Shown here: positions 22,061 through 33,379 of the stretch, piece by piece
Position numbering within the stretch: position 1 is the first letter of the stretch
Layout: every line of letters begins with the position of its first letter
NCBI RefSeq assembly: GCF_029873635.1
Contig: NC_080423.1
Coordinates: 107,369,988 to 107,433,987 of the forward strand
Length of the DNA: 64,000 nucleotides
Direction: 5' to 3'
Source of the DNA: Malania oleifera
Taxonomy: Eukaryota > Streptophyta > Magnoliopsida > Santalales > Ximeniaceae
Program-made: the position numbers and the translations under genes
Notes under the pieces: generated by a model
The model's input: only the letters and a program-made list of their open reading frames with translations
Databases searched by the model: none
Told to the model about the DNA's origin: nothing

Positions 22061-23615
22061 TTCTTCCCATCTATGACTTGTCTCATGCATGTTTAGATAA
22101 TAGGTAGACAGGCATGTCAAAGGGCAAGTTTTGTGTAATTTTTCAAGGGATGATGCCAATAGGAGTAGTACTTAGTTGCCATATGTCTAGACGACATGCA
22201 CATAGACACACATAAGGGTTGGTTCCTTTTGTAATTTTCCTTTTGAGAAGTTAAGGGAAGGGATATAAGTATGTATTAATGTAGGAACCCGAACTCGGAA
22301 AAGAAAATAAAATAAATAAAAGAAGAAATAAATAGGGGAAGAGAAAAGAAAAAAGAGGAAATTGGTTTGGTAAGACCCCAAACCGTCGACGGTTTCACTG
22401 AGCTCAGGAAAAACCGTCGATAGCAACAAACAACCAAGAGCTTTGAACTGCCAAACCGTCGACGATTTTCCCTGCACTTCCAAAAGGGCTAAGATAACTT
22501 CTATTTTCATAACTTAAATTTCCTTTGTCTCTCTAAAGTGACTCTTTGGACTCTCTCTCTATTCTCACTCTCTCATGACTCTCTCTCACCCATAGGCTCA
22601 CTCGGAGCCTGTCATCAATCTCCGATCATCTCTCTCTCCTCTCTCGGCTTGCCAGCGAGTTTGAAAAGCTAGGGTTTTTGTTTCCGAAGCATAATCGACT
22701 TTTTTTTTTTTTTTTCAGGAATAGGTAATGGTATTAAGTTATGCCAGGTTTTTATTGAAATTGAACCAATTAAATTACGTTATATGTATGCATATTCATG
22801 TTTTCAGTGGTTATTTTGAAATCCAATTGTACAAAAAACTGAACTTAAAAATATAGGAATATCCTACGGTGATTTTTGAATTATTCGAATGGTCGAAATC
22901 TTTATTTGATTGATATACACGTATTTTGGGAAAAAACCTAAGGGTATGGGGTGATCATCTTAGTTTTCCTATAAAACCTATATGTATGTTTATATGTGTG
23001 TGTGTGTGTGTGTGTGCTGTGAGTAGTTTAAAAGGAGGAGATGATCAGGCTGTGGTTTTCATCATACAAACTAAATATGCTATGAGGTATTTTCCTAGTT
23101 GGTTATCTGATAATGTTTTAATACTAAAATCGTGTGGCATGAGAATAATCTATATGGTCTATTTAATAATTGAACCTAAGTATGGTTGTGAGAATATATC
23201 GTGAAATGGAAAATATGGGGTTGATATGACGGCTGAGAGCCGGGTTTAATATGACGGCTATATGCCAGGTTTTGATATGATGGTAGGTTTTATATGAAAT
23301 GACAACAATGACAATATATCATGGTTTTTATTACTTAAATTGCATGATATGGTTTAAGAACCCCGATGACCGATTGTATTGAGAGCACGGTACCGTTGCT
23401 AGTGAATTGTTTGTCTAGGTGCAACCACATTGTAATGGAAGTGTAGGTGGTTTCAGTCGGTTGGCCTGCGAAGTGTCATTGTACCATCCTTGGGGTCTGG
23501 ACCAAGAAGTGGTAAAGCAATCAGACCTGCAGCTGGTGTGATACCCTGTGGAAGAAAGGTTTAAAAGGATTAGATGTTACTACCCATATCAACTAGGTGC
23601 ACCTTTCTTTTCGAG

Positions 23616-23700
23616 AGCCTTCCCATGAGAACTCCATAGTTAAGCATGCTTGACTTGGAGTAATCTTGGGATGGGTGACCTTCTGGGAAGTTTTCTCACG
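23616..23700 (+). ncRNA. 5S rRNA-like domain in Cassandra 5' LTR
   Basis: The run TCCCATGAGAACTCCATAG...TTAAGCATGCTTGA...GGATGGGTGACCTTCTGGG matches plant 5S rRNA from about position 30 to the box C region, including box A (AGTTAAGCxTGCTTG) and box C (GGATGGGTGACC). In this family the domain is known to act as a pol III promoter. It is not a host 5S gene: the ends are missing and it lies inside an LTR. Confidence 0.9.
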
Positions 23701-24041
23701 AAGTGTGTGAGTAAGGACAAAACATACTGAAAAGGACACGTGTTGGTCTGTGAGACTAGTCATTAGTCCGATAAGGCCTGCTCCCCTGTTGTCTGGTCCA
23801 AGTGGAGGAGGAGAGATACAGTGCCCCTGGCAGACCCAGGTTGGGGCGTTACAAGTGGTATTAGAGCCATTACCTAGCCGGAAGTGTGATGAGATTCACA
23901 TCGCATGCGTTTGGAAATGTGGGTTCGCAACGAGGACGTTGCGTTCTGTGAGTGGGGGAGAATGTAATACCCCGTGGAAGAATGGTTTAAAAGGATTAGA
24001 TGTTACTACCCATATCAATTAGGTGCACCTTTCTTTTTAGG

Positions 24042-24126
24042 AGCTTTCCCATAAGAACTTCATGATTAAGCGTGCTTAACTTTGAATAATTTTGGGATGA
24101 GTGACTTTCTAGGAAGTTTTCTCACG
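24042..24126 (+). ncRNA. 5S rRNA-like domain in Cassandra 3' LTR
   Basis: This is the second copy of the same domain, with more transitions than the 5' LTR copy (for example in box C, which reads GGATGAGTGACTTTC). Expected pol III competence is lower than for the 5' copy. Confidence 0.88.
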
Positions 24127-24950
24127 AAGTGTGTGAGTGAGGACAAAACATATTAAAAACGACATGTATTGGACTGTGAGGTCAGTCATTAGTCCGATAA
24201 GGCCCGTCCCTATTGTCTGGTTCAGGTGGAGGAGGAGAGACGCAGTGCTCTCTGGCATACCCAGGTTGGGGCGTTACAGCTGGGTTGGTAGATGCCTATA
24301 GACGTACTTGCAGATGATTAATTTGACTTTGTTTGGGTTGATCACCCTAGCTAAGATCAGCCTTCGGGCCGCACAACCCATCCTAGAGGTTAATCATGTC
24401 GTTTGTCCCAAGGGGTGTCTTCTACACATATATGTGAATTTATGTAAATGGGGTTATCTATTCATTGGACTGGTTTATACTGTGGGAATAAATGTGTATT
24501 TTCAGTTGTATAGGTGTGAGTATAATTTACAAATGCTAATTTTGGTTAAATGGAGAAATGAATGTTTTCTGCTTCTACTAAAACTCATGTTGGTCACACC
24601 CTGATATTAACTTAATCTGTCTTATTGAGAGGTGTCTCACCCCAATGATAATTTGAATTTTAAGGAAATACCAGGGATCGTGCTTAGCAGGCTAAGGGGG
24701 CTGAGTTTAGATTATCTACTAGTAGTAAGTGGTTTGTATGGACTAAGATAATTTTATTTCTTTTTTCTGGTTTGTAATATGGGTATTTGAAAACATTTAT
24801 GTATGATGGTAGTTTAGAACTCTAATAATGTATTTGAGGATGTTTAAATTATTTCTGCTACTTTTATATGATGATTATGTTATCAAGAATATAGATATTA
24901 CTTAAGTAGCACCCCGAGCCCCATGTGGCAGATCGGGGCGTTACAATTAA

Positions 24951-25225
24951 AGCTTTCAATTTTTATTTTTGATTTTTGAAATGATGGTTTCCGAAATCTT
25001 TTGGGTACTACTCAACCAATCCACTAAGGATATGTAGTGAGCTTGCTTCTCTACCATTTTCTACTAAAATACCAAAGTATTATCTTAAGTAGAAAGCCAA
25101 AACCACAAAAACTCGAAGCCCCCAAGACTTGAATTTTGAAATTTTAATTAGGAAAATTTTGCATTTAACACTTTAACATACATATATTATAGTTAATATG
25201 TTTATAATAACATCCGAGCATGCAG
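24951..25225. other. spacer, no gene seen
   Basis: A short AT-rich stretch between the solo LTR and a SINE. Nothing was recognised. Confidence 0.4.
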
Positions 25226-25227
25226 CT

Positions 25228-25425
25228 TAGCCAGGTTGACTTAAGGGGTAAGGGTGACTAGTGAATTTGGTGATCCCAAGGTAACGAGTTTGATTCCCCC
25301 TTGAGAGATTATCTCGGTGAATTATTAGGCGTGCATCAATGGGTGAGCGACTTTCACGCCCCCGTGTTTGGTGCCGCACCATAGTGTCCAAAGTGGCGCG
25401 ATGGTGGCTGGAGTCCTCGGTGTTA
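25228..25425 (+). mobile_element. tRNA-derived SINE, forward copy
   Basis: Box A-like AGGTTGACTTAAGGGGTAAG and box B-like AACGAGTTTGATTCCC sit at tRNA spacing. The body follows (GCATCAATGGGTGAGCGAC, TTTGGTGCCGCACCATAGTG, TGGCTGGAGTCCTCGG). It abuts a truncated copia LTR at about 25441. Confidence 0.8.
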
Positions 25426-25440
25426 AACATCCCACCCAAG

Positions 25441-26005
25441 AGTATATAGAGTCAAGAGGAGGGGTGAATAGACTCTTTTCGCGTATAACCGATTTTTTCT
25501 ACAAAACAAAATTCTTGGCAAGATGCAAGAAATTATATCATAATATATGAAATTTAAATCAGGCACAAGACAAATAGTAAAGAGTATAGGGAGATAAAAT
25601 CAACACCGGTATTTTTACGTGGTTCGACACCAAGTCTACGTCCACGCCTTAGCACCAAGTTAAGGATTCCACAGTCCACTAAAATACTCCTTCACCAGCG
25701 GAGTAAGCCTTACAACTTGGGAATAAATCCCTACACTCGAGAACAAATCCCTACCGTGCTCACCAAGAGTCTTCACCAAGGGGTTTACCAAGAACCTTCA
25801 CAATGGTTCACAAAGAACCTTCCAAGAAGAAGATGATTATAATGAAAATGCTCCTTGATTTAGCAAATATCAAATACAAAGCAAACCTCACATCTAATCT
25901 CTTAAGGAAAGAATCATACAAGATAAGTAAGAGAGATAAGCACTCGTGAATATGAACTAAATGCAAAGTGCTAGGTTTTGGATTCAAAAATGTTTTTCTA
26001 CACAT
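25441..26005 (-). mobile_element. truncated copia LTR (R/U5 part)
   Basis: In reverse it matches the 3' part of the copia LTR at 43890-44515: the TTCTTAGTGAAAAACATTT-like start, GAGGTTCACTTTGTATTT, GCGTGGACGTAGGCTTGG and AAAAGAGTCTATTCACCCC. The U3 half is missing. It joins a gypsy LTR fragment at about 26006. Confidence 0.75.
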
Positions 26006-26570
26006 TCCCCTCAGTTCAGAAATACCTAATAACTTATAAAACTTAAAATAACCAACTTACCCAAATTTTGGGATGGTACCCAAATCCCCCAAATCAAAAT
26101 TCTGATCCGACAATATTGTAGAGAATCTTTCCAAAAATAACGTGGCAGCTTTCAATCGTCAAACCGGCGAGAATCGAAGCCGAAAATCTAGAGAGAAGTA
26201 AGAGAAACCAAGCTAGAGAGAGCAAATGTGAAAAACAATTAACTTTTCCTCGTTGAATCCCGATTTTGGCCTATATATAGAGTGTTGTCCACGTGGCCTA
26301 GTCGACAAGACATGTGGCCTCGTCAACGAACCCAAGAAGAAAGTTCGTCGACGAAGGCTATGGGTTCGTCGACGAGCCTGCATGTCCTTAAACCTGCTCT
26401 CGGTTTCTCCTTGTTGGCGAGACATGTGTCCTCGTCGAAGTTCCCAAGAAGGCCACTTGTATACAAATATTTTGCATTTGTCGATGAGACCCTACTGAGC
26501 CCCCTTGGAAAAATCATTTTTCTCTCTTTTCCTTTATTATTTAATTATTATAATTTTCTGGGTCTCTACA
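26006..26570 (-). mobile_element. truncated gypsy-type LTR (5' part only)
   Basis: On the minus strand it starts TGTAGAGACCCAG, has GTCGACGA palindromes (26296-26450), a TATATATAGAG-type TATA region at about 26271-26281 (plus), and the GAGATTCTCTACAA/ACTTACCCAAATTTTGGG segment shared with the LTR at 35067-39209. The rest of the LTR is absent. Confidence 0.75.
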
Positions 26571-27192
26571 ACCCGGGTTATAAAAAAAGAAAGATCCTCA
26601 CATGCATACTTTTTTTTATATTAGTATTTTGAAAAAATATGTTTATTTAAAATTTATAATATATAAGAGTACATAATTTAAATGAAATACTTAATTTATT
26701 AGCAATCATGCATGATAACCCATAAAATAGGTTTATAAATTAAAATAATTTCTAAAGAAACAAGACGTTATGATATTTGCAATTTTAATATAGAGAATAA
26801 TCAATTATATGATACAAATTATGAACTTAATTAACTATATTTATGCAAGTACGAATTAAGTTTGAACAAAGTAATCAAAAATTTTTTATGACAAGAATTA
26901 TATAGTAGGCATATTTAAAATATAAAATAGTTTCTAGTGTTGTATCAAGCTAGGATACATTTTTTTATTTAAATTATTGTTAAATTTTGAATGAACAATA
27001 TAATTTCCAAAAATTAAATGATAATAGCTTTTAGTTTCTAGTTTTTATAACATCTCTCTGTCTCTCTCTCTCCTTTTCGTAAGCCAAGTCACACCTCCAC
27101 AAGCATGGCATGGTGGAAAGACATTAACATGTCAGAAGGAGCATCGATGATTCAATTCCAAGTAGATACACTCACGGAACCAGCGGTACCTC
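26571..27192. other. AT-rich spacer, no gene seen
   Basis: Low-complexity AT-rich DNA, with a short CT tract at 27055-27072 and then more complex sequence leading into the minisatellite. Confidence 0.4.
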
Positions 27193-27320
27193 TGGATTGT
27201 GAGAGTTTACTTTGTGAGCCAGTGGGAATTGTGGATGGCGAGAGTTCGCTTTGTGAGCCAGTAGGGACCGTGGATGGTGAGAGTTCTTTGTGAGCCAGCG
27301 GGGACCGTGGATGGTAATGG
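27193..27320 (+). repeat. minisatellite, 39-bp unit, three full copies plus a partial
   Basis: Units starting TGGAT at 27193, 27232 and 27271 share GTGAGAGTT..CTTTGTGAGCCAG.GGGA. The third is 37 bp. The adjoining 27320-27500 is non-repetitive and GC-richer. It resembles the GGCTCTTTGTGAG segments of the copia LTR at 44150-44220, so it may be LTR-derived (inference). Confidence 0.75.
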
Positions 27321-27499
27321 AGATGTGTCCCAGGGGTCAGGTTTGCCGAATGTCCAACTGATGCACGGAAGTCGTGTCCGCATTCAGACTTTATCCTGAT
27401 CAGCGAGACCTAGGGGTGGAGGATACTGATCAGTAGGTTTGTTGTCGCACCAGGGGATTCGAAGGACTCATTGGTGGATAAAGTTCCTATCTAATAAAA

Positions 27500-28350
27500 A
27501 AAAAAAAACAAACCACACCTTTTTAGGCAACTAATTAAATGAATAATTTCAAATATTTATAGATTGGTTAATTAATTAAAAAAAGCTATAAGTCATTGAT
27601 CTATTTAATTACTAAATGATTTCTATTAAATTTTATTTTTACACATACATTTTTCCTAATTTTTTTTAAAAAAGAAACATTTTTAATTATTTTTTATTGA
27701 ATGTAAATTAAAAATTAATATGAAAAAAAATTGAAATAGTAGTTAGGATTCTTAAGTGTATTAAATATATAAGCAAATAGAAAGAACCCATGTGTTCTTT
27801 AAAAATTAAGAATTTAATTTTTTTAAAATATTTTGGAGAATAATTAAGGACATATAGAATTGTCATTTTTTTTTTAATATATAGTAAAGAGAACAAGAAA
27901 AACACTCTGCTTAGAATCAATAAAAATATTATTCTATGCATATTATAGTTGGCGTGTTATCTATAGGCCTTTCTTTCAAAAAAAAATTTATTTAATTTTT
28001 TATGCGATAATTCTAACAAGATCTCTTTGTTAGTTGGAGAAGAATCTGCACAAATTGGATTTTGATCGTGCTATAGGCTATTTATTATTTAAACAATCAT
28101 TATCTTTTCTCTTCAAGTAATCCTTATAGGGTTTCATGAAACCTAGGTTTTTTTTTTTTTTGTCATTTAGGGTTTCTCTTGAGCTTATCATTGTTAATAG
28201 TATCAAAATCGATAGTTAATTAGTTTGAGATGATAATGAACACATGTAACATGCAAACTACTACCGATACGAAAATATATATATATATATATATGTATTT
28301 TAAAATAGCAAAACTATTTTAATAGTGCAGTGAAAGATGTTGCTGAAAAA
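27500..28350. other. AT-rich spacer, no gene seen
   Basis: It contains A/T homopolymers and a TA tract at about 28277-28294. No coding or RNA gene was recognised. Confidence 0.45.
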
Positions 28351-28353
28351 GCA

Positions 28354-28392
28354 TTAATATTAGTGACGAAGTTGAAGTGTCACTAATATTAA
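28354..28392. repeat. perfect 14-bp inverted repeat with 11-nt loop, CACTA-like subterminal motif
   Basis: TTAATATTAGTGAC (28354-28367) is mirrored by GTCACTAATATTAA (28379-28392), followed by another ATTAGTGACG copy at about 28409. TAGTGACG hairpins of this kind are typical of the subterminal region of CACTA transposons. No TIR or transposase was found. Confidence 0.6.
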
Positions 28393-28682
28393 AATATTAT
28401 ATAAGATTAGTGACGTGACTCAAATATTGTCAATGAGGATAGAGCATTAGCAATGAAATAGGGGCCCACAAAATTTTCTTTTGAGATTTTCCTCTAAGTA
28501 TAGGCTAAGCTGTAATATTCCTTTAGGCCTTTCAACAATCCACATAGCTTCCCACCATTTTCAATTCCCAAAGATGCAATACTATCCTTCTCTCTTTTGC
28601 AGTAGCTTGTGTGTACTTACTTGAAGTGGTTAAAAATTATTTAAATACATAATTATGATGATAAAAAATTAAATAAATTTAA

Positions 28683-29275
28683 GTATAAATTTGGATTAAA
28701 GATTTTATTTGAAAAAACAAAAAGAAAGGAAAATATGAAAAAAAAAATTTATTTTTTACTATATTTTTTCTCTATATCAAATACCATTAGAAATGAAAAT
28801 TGTAAAAATTAAGAAAAAATAAATATTAGAAAAAATAAAAAATCAGATTTTTGTTTATTTATTTAGTACTTTTTTTTTCTTTCTCACTTTCTGAATGTAA
28901 AAGGTGAAATTCTTCCTACTTTCCTTTTCTTTCCCCAATAATTTTCATAAGCTGCAAATTGGCGCACGCCAAGTGGGTGGGCGTAAAAGCCAAGCCAATT
29001 CAAGGATTTTGTATGGAAAAAAAAAGAAGAAGAAAATCTATTTTCCTTTTTATTTTCTCTTCAAACATGAAAATTATTTTAATATAATTAAAAAACTTTT
29101 AAAAAATTGAGCATTAAGGGTGTGTAAAATTAAAATTCTATTCGTTTATTTGATATATATATATATATATATATATTTTCTCACTTCAATTTCAAACCAT
29201 AATTGAAAAATTAATATATTTCATATTTTATTTTCCTTTTTTAAAAATATTTTTTAAATTCCAAACAGTAGTTCG
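28683..29275 (+). mobile_element. hAT-like MITE family 1, two overlapping or composite copies
   Basis: TTTGGATTAAAGATTTTATTTG...AAGGAAAATATG at the left, and CTTTTTAAATTCCAAACAGTAG-like sequence at the right, are the family ends. The interval is longer than the 320-bp copy at 19636 and holds extra sequence (for example 28960-29000, GC-richer) that suggests a second fragment. Confidence 0.45.
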
Positions 29276-29371
29276 TCAGAAAAAAAAAAAAAAAATCTTC
29301 CAATAGCACCAACGTGTGATATATATGAATTCTACAAATGAAGATAGAATTAATGGTGGACTGCTTCAAAT

Positions 29372-29608
29372 CTAAATTATGGGCGCCGTTTTTTGACAAT
29401 TTTCACCGGCGCCGCTGCCGCTGCCGCTCCCGCCGCCACGACTTGGATTGTTGCGTGGTTGCTGCTCAAGGGTCTTAATTGATTTGTCGTCGCCATAAGA
29501 TAAGATGTGACATTTCGAGTTTGGGAAAAAGGGCGGGGCAAACAGTCCCTGAGCAATAATCGGCGCGCTTGCCGCTTGCCTTGTGCACCGTCCAGTGGCT
29601 TGTGACAA
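29372..29608 (-). other. GC-rich island with a 78-codon open frame, function unknown
   Basis: This stretch is clearly more GC-rich than its surroundings. It carries a frame with a Gly/Ser run near its C-terminus (GGGSGSGSGAG), which comes from GCCGCT-type simple repeats. A second overlapping frame starting MATTNQLRPL is about 39 codons. Neither matches a family I recognise. No splice or promoter context supports a gene. It could be a decayed exon, promoter CpG-type DNA or chance. Confidence 0.25.
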
Positions 29609-29886
29609 AATACAAATCGAAATGGAATTGTTTTAAATTAATAATTGACAAGAATTTGATTAATTGAATTTTACACCAATACCAACAGGTTACTAAAAGT
29701 CAAATTGTTGAGTTTAATTTAATATTTTTTATTTTTACTTTTAATCTAATTTTAATTTAATATTTTATGTTTAATTAATTTTGAAAGTGCATGTTAGTTT
29801 TTCAAATGTGTTATATGCCATTTTTTTTATATTAATTTTAACTTATTTACATAAATAAATAGTTTATATTTTGTGTCTGATAGTTT

Positions 29887-30192
29887 TTTTTTTTATAATT
29901 AGGGGACTTCATCTACTATCGCGCTACTTTGGACACTATGGTGCGGTATTAAAGTTTATATTTTGTGTTTAATAGTTTTTTATATATATAATATGAGGAT
30001 TTCAGCTACCAACGCGCCACTTTAGATCCTATGGTACGACACCAAACCTGAGGCGGTGAAATCCGTCCGCCCATTGATACACCCTTGGTAATTCATCGGG
30101 ATAAACTCTCAAGGAGAAATCAAATCCGTGAATTTGGGGTCACCAAAATCACAAATCACATTTACCACTTAAGTCAACTCGACTGAGCTTGT
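29887..30192 (-). mobile_element. tRNA-derived SINE (29985-30192) plus a second truncated tail copy (29887-29950)
   Basis: The full copy reads from T-rich tail through CAGCTACCAACGCGCCACTTT and CCATTGATACACCC to the box B/A region (CAAATCCGTGAATTTGG, TTTACCACTTAAGTC). Before it lies a second copy of only the tail end (TCTACTATCGCGCTACTTTGG). The flank AGTTTATATTTTGTGT occurs before both. Confidence 0.75.
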
Positions 30193-30820
30193 GTTAGATA
30201 GTTGCATCAATTTCTTTCTCAATATTTGATAGTCCGGTTTTCATATTTTTGTAAGTCTCTTCAATCATATTGATATATTTATTTTCGGATGTAAGTTCAC
30301 TTTCAAAACTTTAAATAAGGTTTAAATCGTAGTTTTAAAATTTTAATGTGCTAGTAGCCACTTGGTGATTTAAATTTTTAAGTAAATTGGTTCTTTAATT
30401 AATATATTATTAAGCTAAAAGCTTCTTCAGCTAAAGGGTTTTATAGTTGAATCATCACTATTTTAATTTTTTCTAACTAAAATTAAAATTGAAATTTTAG
30501 GATAAGATTTCGTGGGTATGAAATTCAGTCGATTTTCAAATCTAATTAGCTTTTACGTGGGTGATATAAGAATACAAAAATATATATATTTATGAGATCG
30601 AAGTGAGACTTACCTATTAGTTGTAGTTTAAGCCTATCGTGGATCGGCCGCACATTCTTAGAAAATGAGAAAAAAATAATATAGAGAAGAGGGAAATAAT
30701 GCAAAAAAAAAATAGAAAAAAAAAATAATATATTTTTTTGTTTGGGTGGAAAATTAATAAATAGTTATTATTTAATAGATACTAAAATCTCATTTCACCC
30801 ACTTTTCTTCCACTTTTAGG
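30193..30820. other. AT-rich spacer, no gene seen
   Basis: Mostly A/T-rich low-complexity DNA. No element ends or coding signals were recognised. Confidence 0.4.
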
Positions 30821-30824
30821 CTCA

Positions 30825-31131
30825 GTTTGAAACTCAAAAAATGTTAGAAAAAGGAAAGGAAAATATTAAGGAATCTACATTTTCATTATTTGGTTATCAA
30901 GAAAAGTGAGAAGAAAATATATTAAAAAAATATTGAATCTATAAACAAAATTTTGATTTTACACATCATGAATGTTTAGTTTTTCTTAATTTTTAATCAT
31001 ATTAAAATAAGCTTTCATTTTTTATAATATTTAATAGAGAAGGAAAATATAAAGAAAAATGAGTTTTCTCCTTATTTTCTTTTCCTTTCATTTCCTTTTC
31101 TCAAGAAAAATCTTGATCCAAATGGACCCTT
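30825..31131 (-). mobile_element. hAT-like MITE family 1, inverted copy
   Basis: Read in reverse it begins AAGGGTCCATTTGGATCAAG and ends GAGTTTCAAACTGAGCC. It is collinear with 19636-19955 in length and internal blocks. Confidence 0.65.
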
Positions 31132-31244
31132 AAAGAAATTGGCTTTGCAAAAAAAGAAACTTCTCATTTCTACTTTTTTTTTTTTTCTCTCTTCTCAACT
31201 TCTCATACTTCAAGCCAAAAATTCCTCCTTCAGAGTTCAGAGTT

Positions 31245-31335
31245 TATTTCGGTGAATCACCACGAGTTTGGCGTCACATCATAGTATACAAAGTGACGCG
31301 ATAGTGGCTAAAGTCCTTGGATTATAAAAAGGAAA
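31245..31335 (+). mobile_element. SINE 3' fragment
   Basis: GAGTTTGGCGTCACATCATAG then AAAGTGACGCGATAGTGGCT and an A-rich tail match the 3' half of the SINE family. The tRNA-like half is missing. Confidence 0.7.
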
Positions 31336-32284
31336 AAAAAAAATTTATTTTTTTTAAAAATTTTTATTCAATTTAATTGAATGCAATAAAATAATCACAT
31401 TCAAAAGTTAAATTATAATACCACATAACATCGACTAATCTATTCATACTTATTTTTTTAGAAATACTGTTCTTCATTACGTAGAGCAGAATAACAATGT
31501 GGACAACGCATATTTAAAATAATTTTAGGGTTAAATACATTTGGCCACTTGTGGTTTTAGCCGACTTCATTTTATGGGCATGCGATTTCAATTAGTACAA
31601 ATAGCACAAGCATGATTTCCTTGAACGATTACACATGTTATTCACATACGTACGTGAATTTATTCAAACCACTTAAAAAAATTCCACACGTCTCTTCCTG
31701 TACAACGGTACAATGCACAACCCCCTCCACGTCCATGGCCAAATGCAGAGCTTCCATAGCTACCACCATTTGCAAGAGCACATACTCAAACCTTCTTCTT
31801 CTTCTTCTTCTTCTTCATGTTTTTGGTTGCCTATGGCCAATCAGAATTCACGTACCTTTGGAGTTGAATTAAATTTAAATTTGCATTGATTTAGATAATA
31901 TATAATATAAAATTATATTAAAATTTATTTAAATTCATCAAAATTCAAATTAATTGTTCGAAATTCATACTCTCAAGCACAGATTATAGACCTGTTACTT
32001 TCTCATTCAAGTTATATCTATATAATTCCATAATTTTACAACTAAATTAGTTTAAATGGTTTAAACAGACCCACTAATAGGTAAAGGTTGTATTTAGGTG
32101 GATTTGGACAAATTTTAATATAATTTTCTATTATATTTTATTCAAATTTAATATAACTTCAAATTCAAGATCTCTCCAAACAAAGGGAATGTGTTTTTAA
32201 CCTTTTTTTTTATCTTCTATTTAATCATAGCAGCAAATTAACAAGACTTATTTGTGATTTTTTTAAGTTTGTTGAGTAAATTAA
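31336..32284. other. spacer with weak candidate short ORF
   Basis: A plus-strand frame at 31612-31872 (86 codons) contains a CTT repeat that codes for a Leu run and resembles a signal peptide only for that reason. No known peptide motif follows. The AGGGTTAAATACATTTGGCC segment near 31528 is a common plant repeat start. I do not call a gene. Confidence 0.35.
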
Positions 32285-32373
32285 GGGTTCATTTGGATAA
32301 AGGATTTTGCTAGTAAGGAAGGGAAAGAAAAGAAAGATAGGAAAGAAACTCATTTTCTACTATATTTTCTCTT
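32285..32373 (+). mobile_element. left piece of a MITE split by a 16.4 kb insertion (right piece 48826-49040)
   Basis: AAGGGTTCATTTGGATAAAGG...ACTCATTTTCTACTATATTTTCTC matches the left third of MITE family 1. The remainder (AAATGTTATTAAAA...CATTGAGAAAAAG...AATAACCAAACAAACC) resumes at 48826. Confidence 0.7.
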
Positions 32374-33379
32374 TGTAGGTACCTCATTTTGTTTGGAGCT
32401 TATATAATACAAATTGGGCAAAATTTATTAACACAATAAGGTGAGAAAATACAAGAAAAATAAAAATACAGAAAAAAAATTTAATTTTTACATTGAAAAT
32501 AAAAAATAAAAAAATAGGAAAGACAAAAATGAAATAAATAGATTCAACAGATTCTCCATGCTTGCACCTATACACACACAAAAGAATGTCAATTAAGAAA
32601 TCATAATAAAGGTTAATTGATTTTTTCTAAATGCAATTGAACAATTTAAATTGATAAATCAGTTTAATTAGCCAATTAGTTTTGAGTTTGATTGATCAAT
32701 TTAAAATTGATTGATCAATCAAATTTAAATCCAGTTGCTCCTCAAGGCTATAAATAGAGAACTTCAGAAGGACACAAACAAAAACATAGAGATTGAGATT
32801 CGAAGAGTAAGTAGAGTAAATTATTCGTTAAGAGCTTTTGAGAAATAATTGTGAGGATTAGGAAGTGAAGCCTCAAGATTTGGAATTAAGATGGAGGAAA
32901 AATCGAGAATTCAGTGGCTTGAATTGGAGGAGATGAAAGATTGGCAGAAGGGAATTATGGAGGCTTGAATAAAAGGTAGAATTGTAGAGTAGGGAATTCA
33001 AAACAAGTTAGTAGATAATTTTTCACTATTTTCTTTAAAAAATTTTAGCAGATGCTGATTTTTAAATTCTATAGTTAGCATTTAAATGGAATAGAAAATA
33101 ATTTCTTCTCAAAGAATATACCAAATAGGATTCAGGTATTTAACTTAAATTTAGAATGTCTATACTCGATTACCCCACATTTGAATGCCCATACCCGAAT
33201 GCCCTTAGATTCGACCCAAATAATTGGGTCAGATTGACCCGGGTCTATGACCATTGGCCTGTTGACCCAAACTCGAATAACCAAACCGAGTGGGTTAACT
33301 GATTCCTTTGCCTTAATTTAGGCTCAACCCAATTCAGCCCCTTAACTTGTTTTACCTATTAGTTTTGGTGTAATCCCAA

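Larger units (their letters stand above)
23537..24278 (+). mobile_element. complete Cassandra-type TRIM retrotransposon (742 bp)
   Basis: Two LTRs (23537-23853 and 23963-24278, 317 and 316 bp) start TGTGATACC/TGTAATACC and end TTGGGGCGTTACA. Between them are only 109 bp, with a tRNA-iMet-type primer-binding site TGGTATTAGAGCC at 23856-23868 and a purine tract GTGGGGGAGAA ending at 23962. The exact target duplication GCTGG is at 23532-23536 and 24279-24283. Each LTR holds a 5S-rRNA-like domain, the hallmark of the Cassandra family. It has no coding capacity by nature and depends on other elements for mobilisation. The two LTRs differ at a modest number of sites, mostly transitions, so insertion is not very recent. 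Confidence 0.95.
22280..24945 (+). mobile_element. gypsy-type solo LTR (about 1.9 kb) interrupted by a Cassandra TRIM
   Basis: It starts TGTAGGAACCC and ends ATCGGGGCGTTACA, with exact target duplication ATTAA at 22275-22279 and 24946-24950. It contains the 16-bp palindrome AAACCGTCGACGGTTT at 22380-22395, a CT-rich leader, and a late block (CTTCGGGCCGCACAACCC, about 24360) also seen in the 2 kb LTR family. Apart from the nested element at 23537-24278 it has only LTR sequence. Confidence 0.9.

Noticed and set aside
23616-24126. Host 5S rRNA gene
   Set aside because: The matches are partial, occur once in each LTR of a TRIM element and lack true 5S ends.
29372-29608. Small protein gene in a GC-rich island
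   Set aside because: Kept only as an island. The Gly/Ser run comes from simple repeats and there is no recognisable domain or gene context.
31612-31872. Secreted peptide gene with Leu-rich signal
   Set aside because: The Leu run is a CTT microsatellite, no mature peptide motif follows, and no promoter or homologue is recognised.
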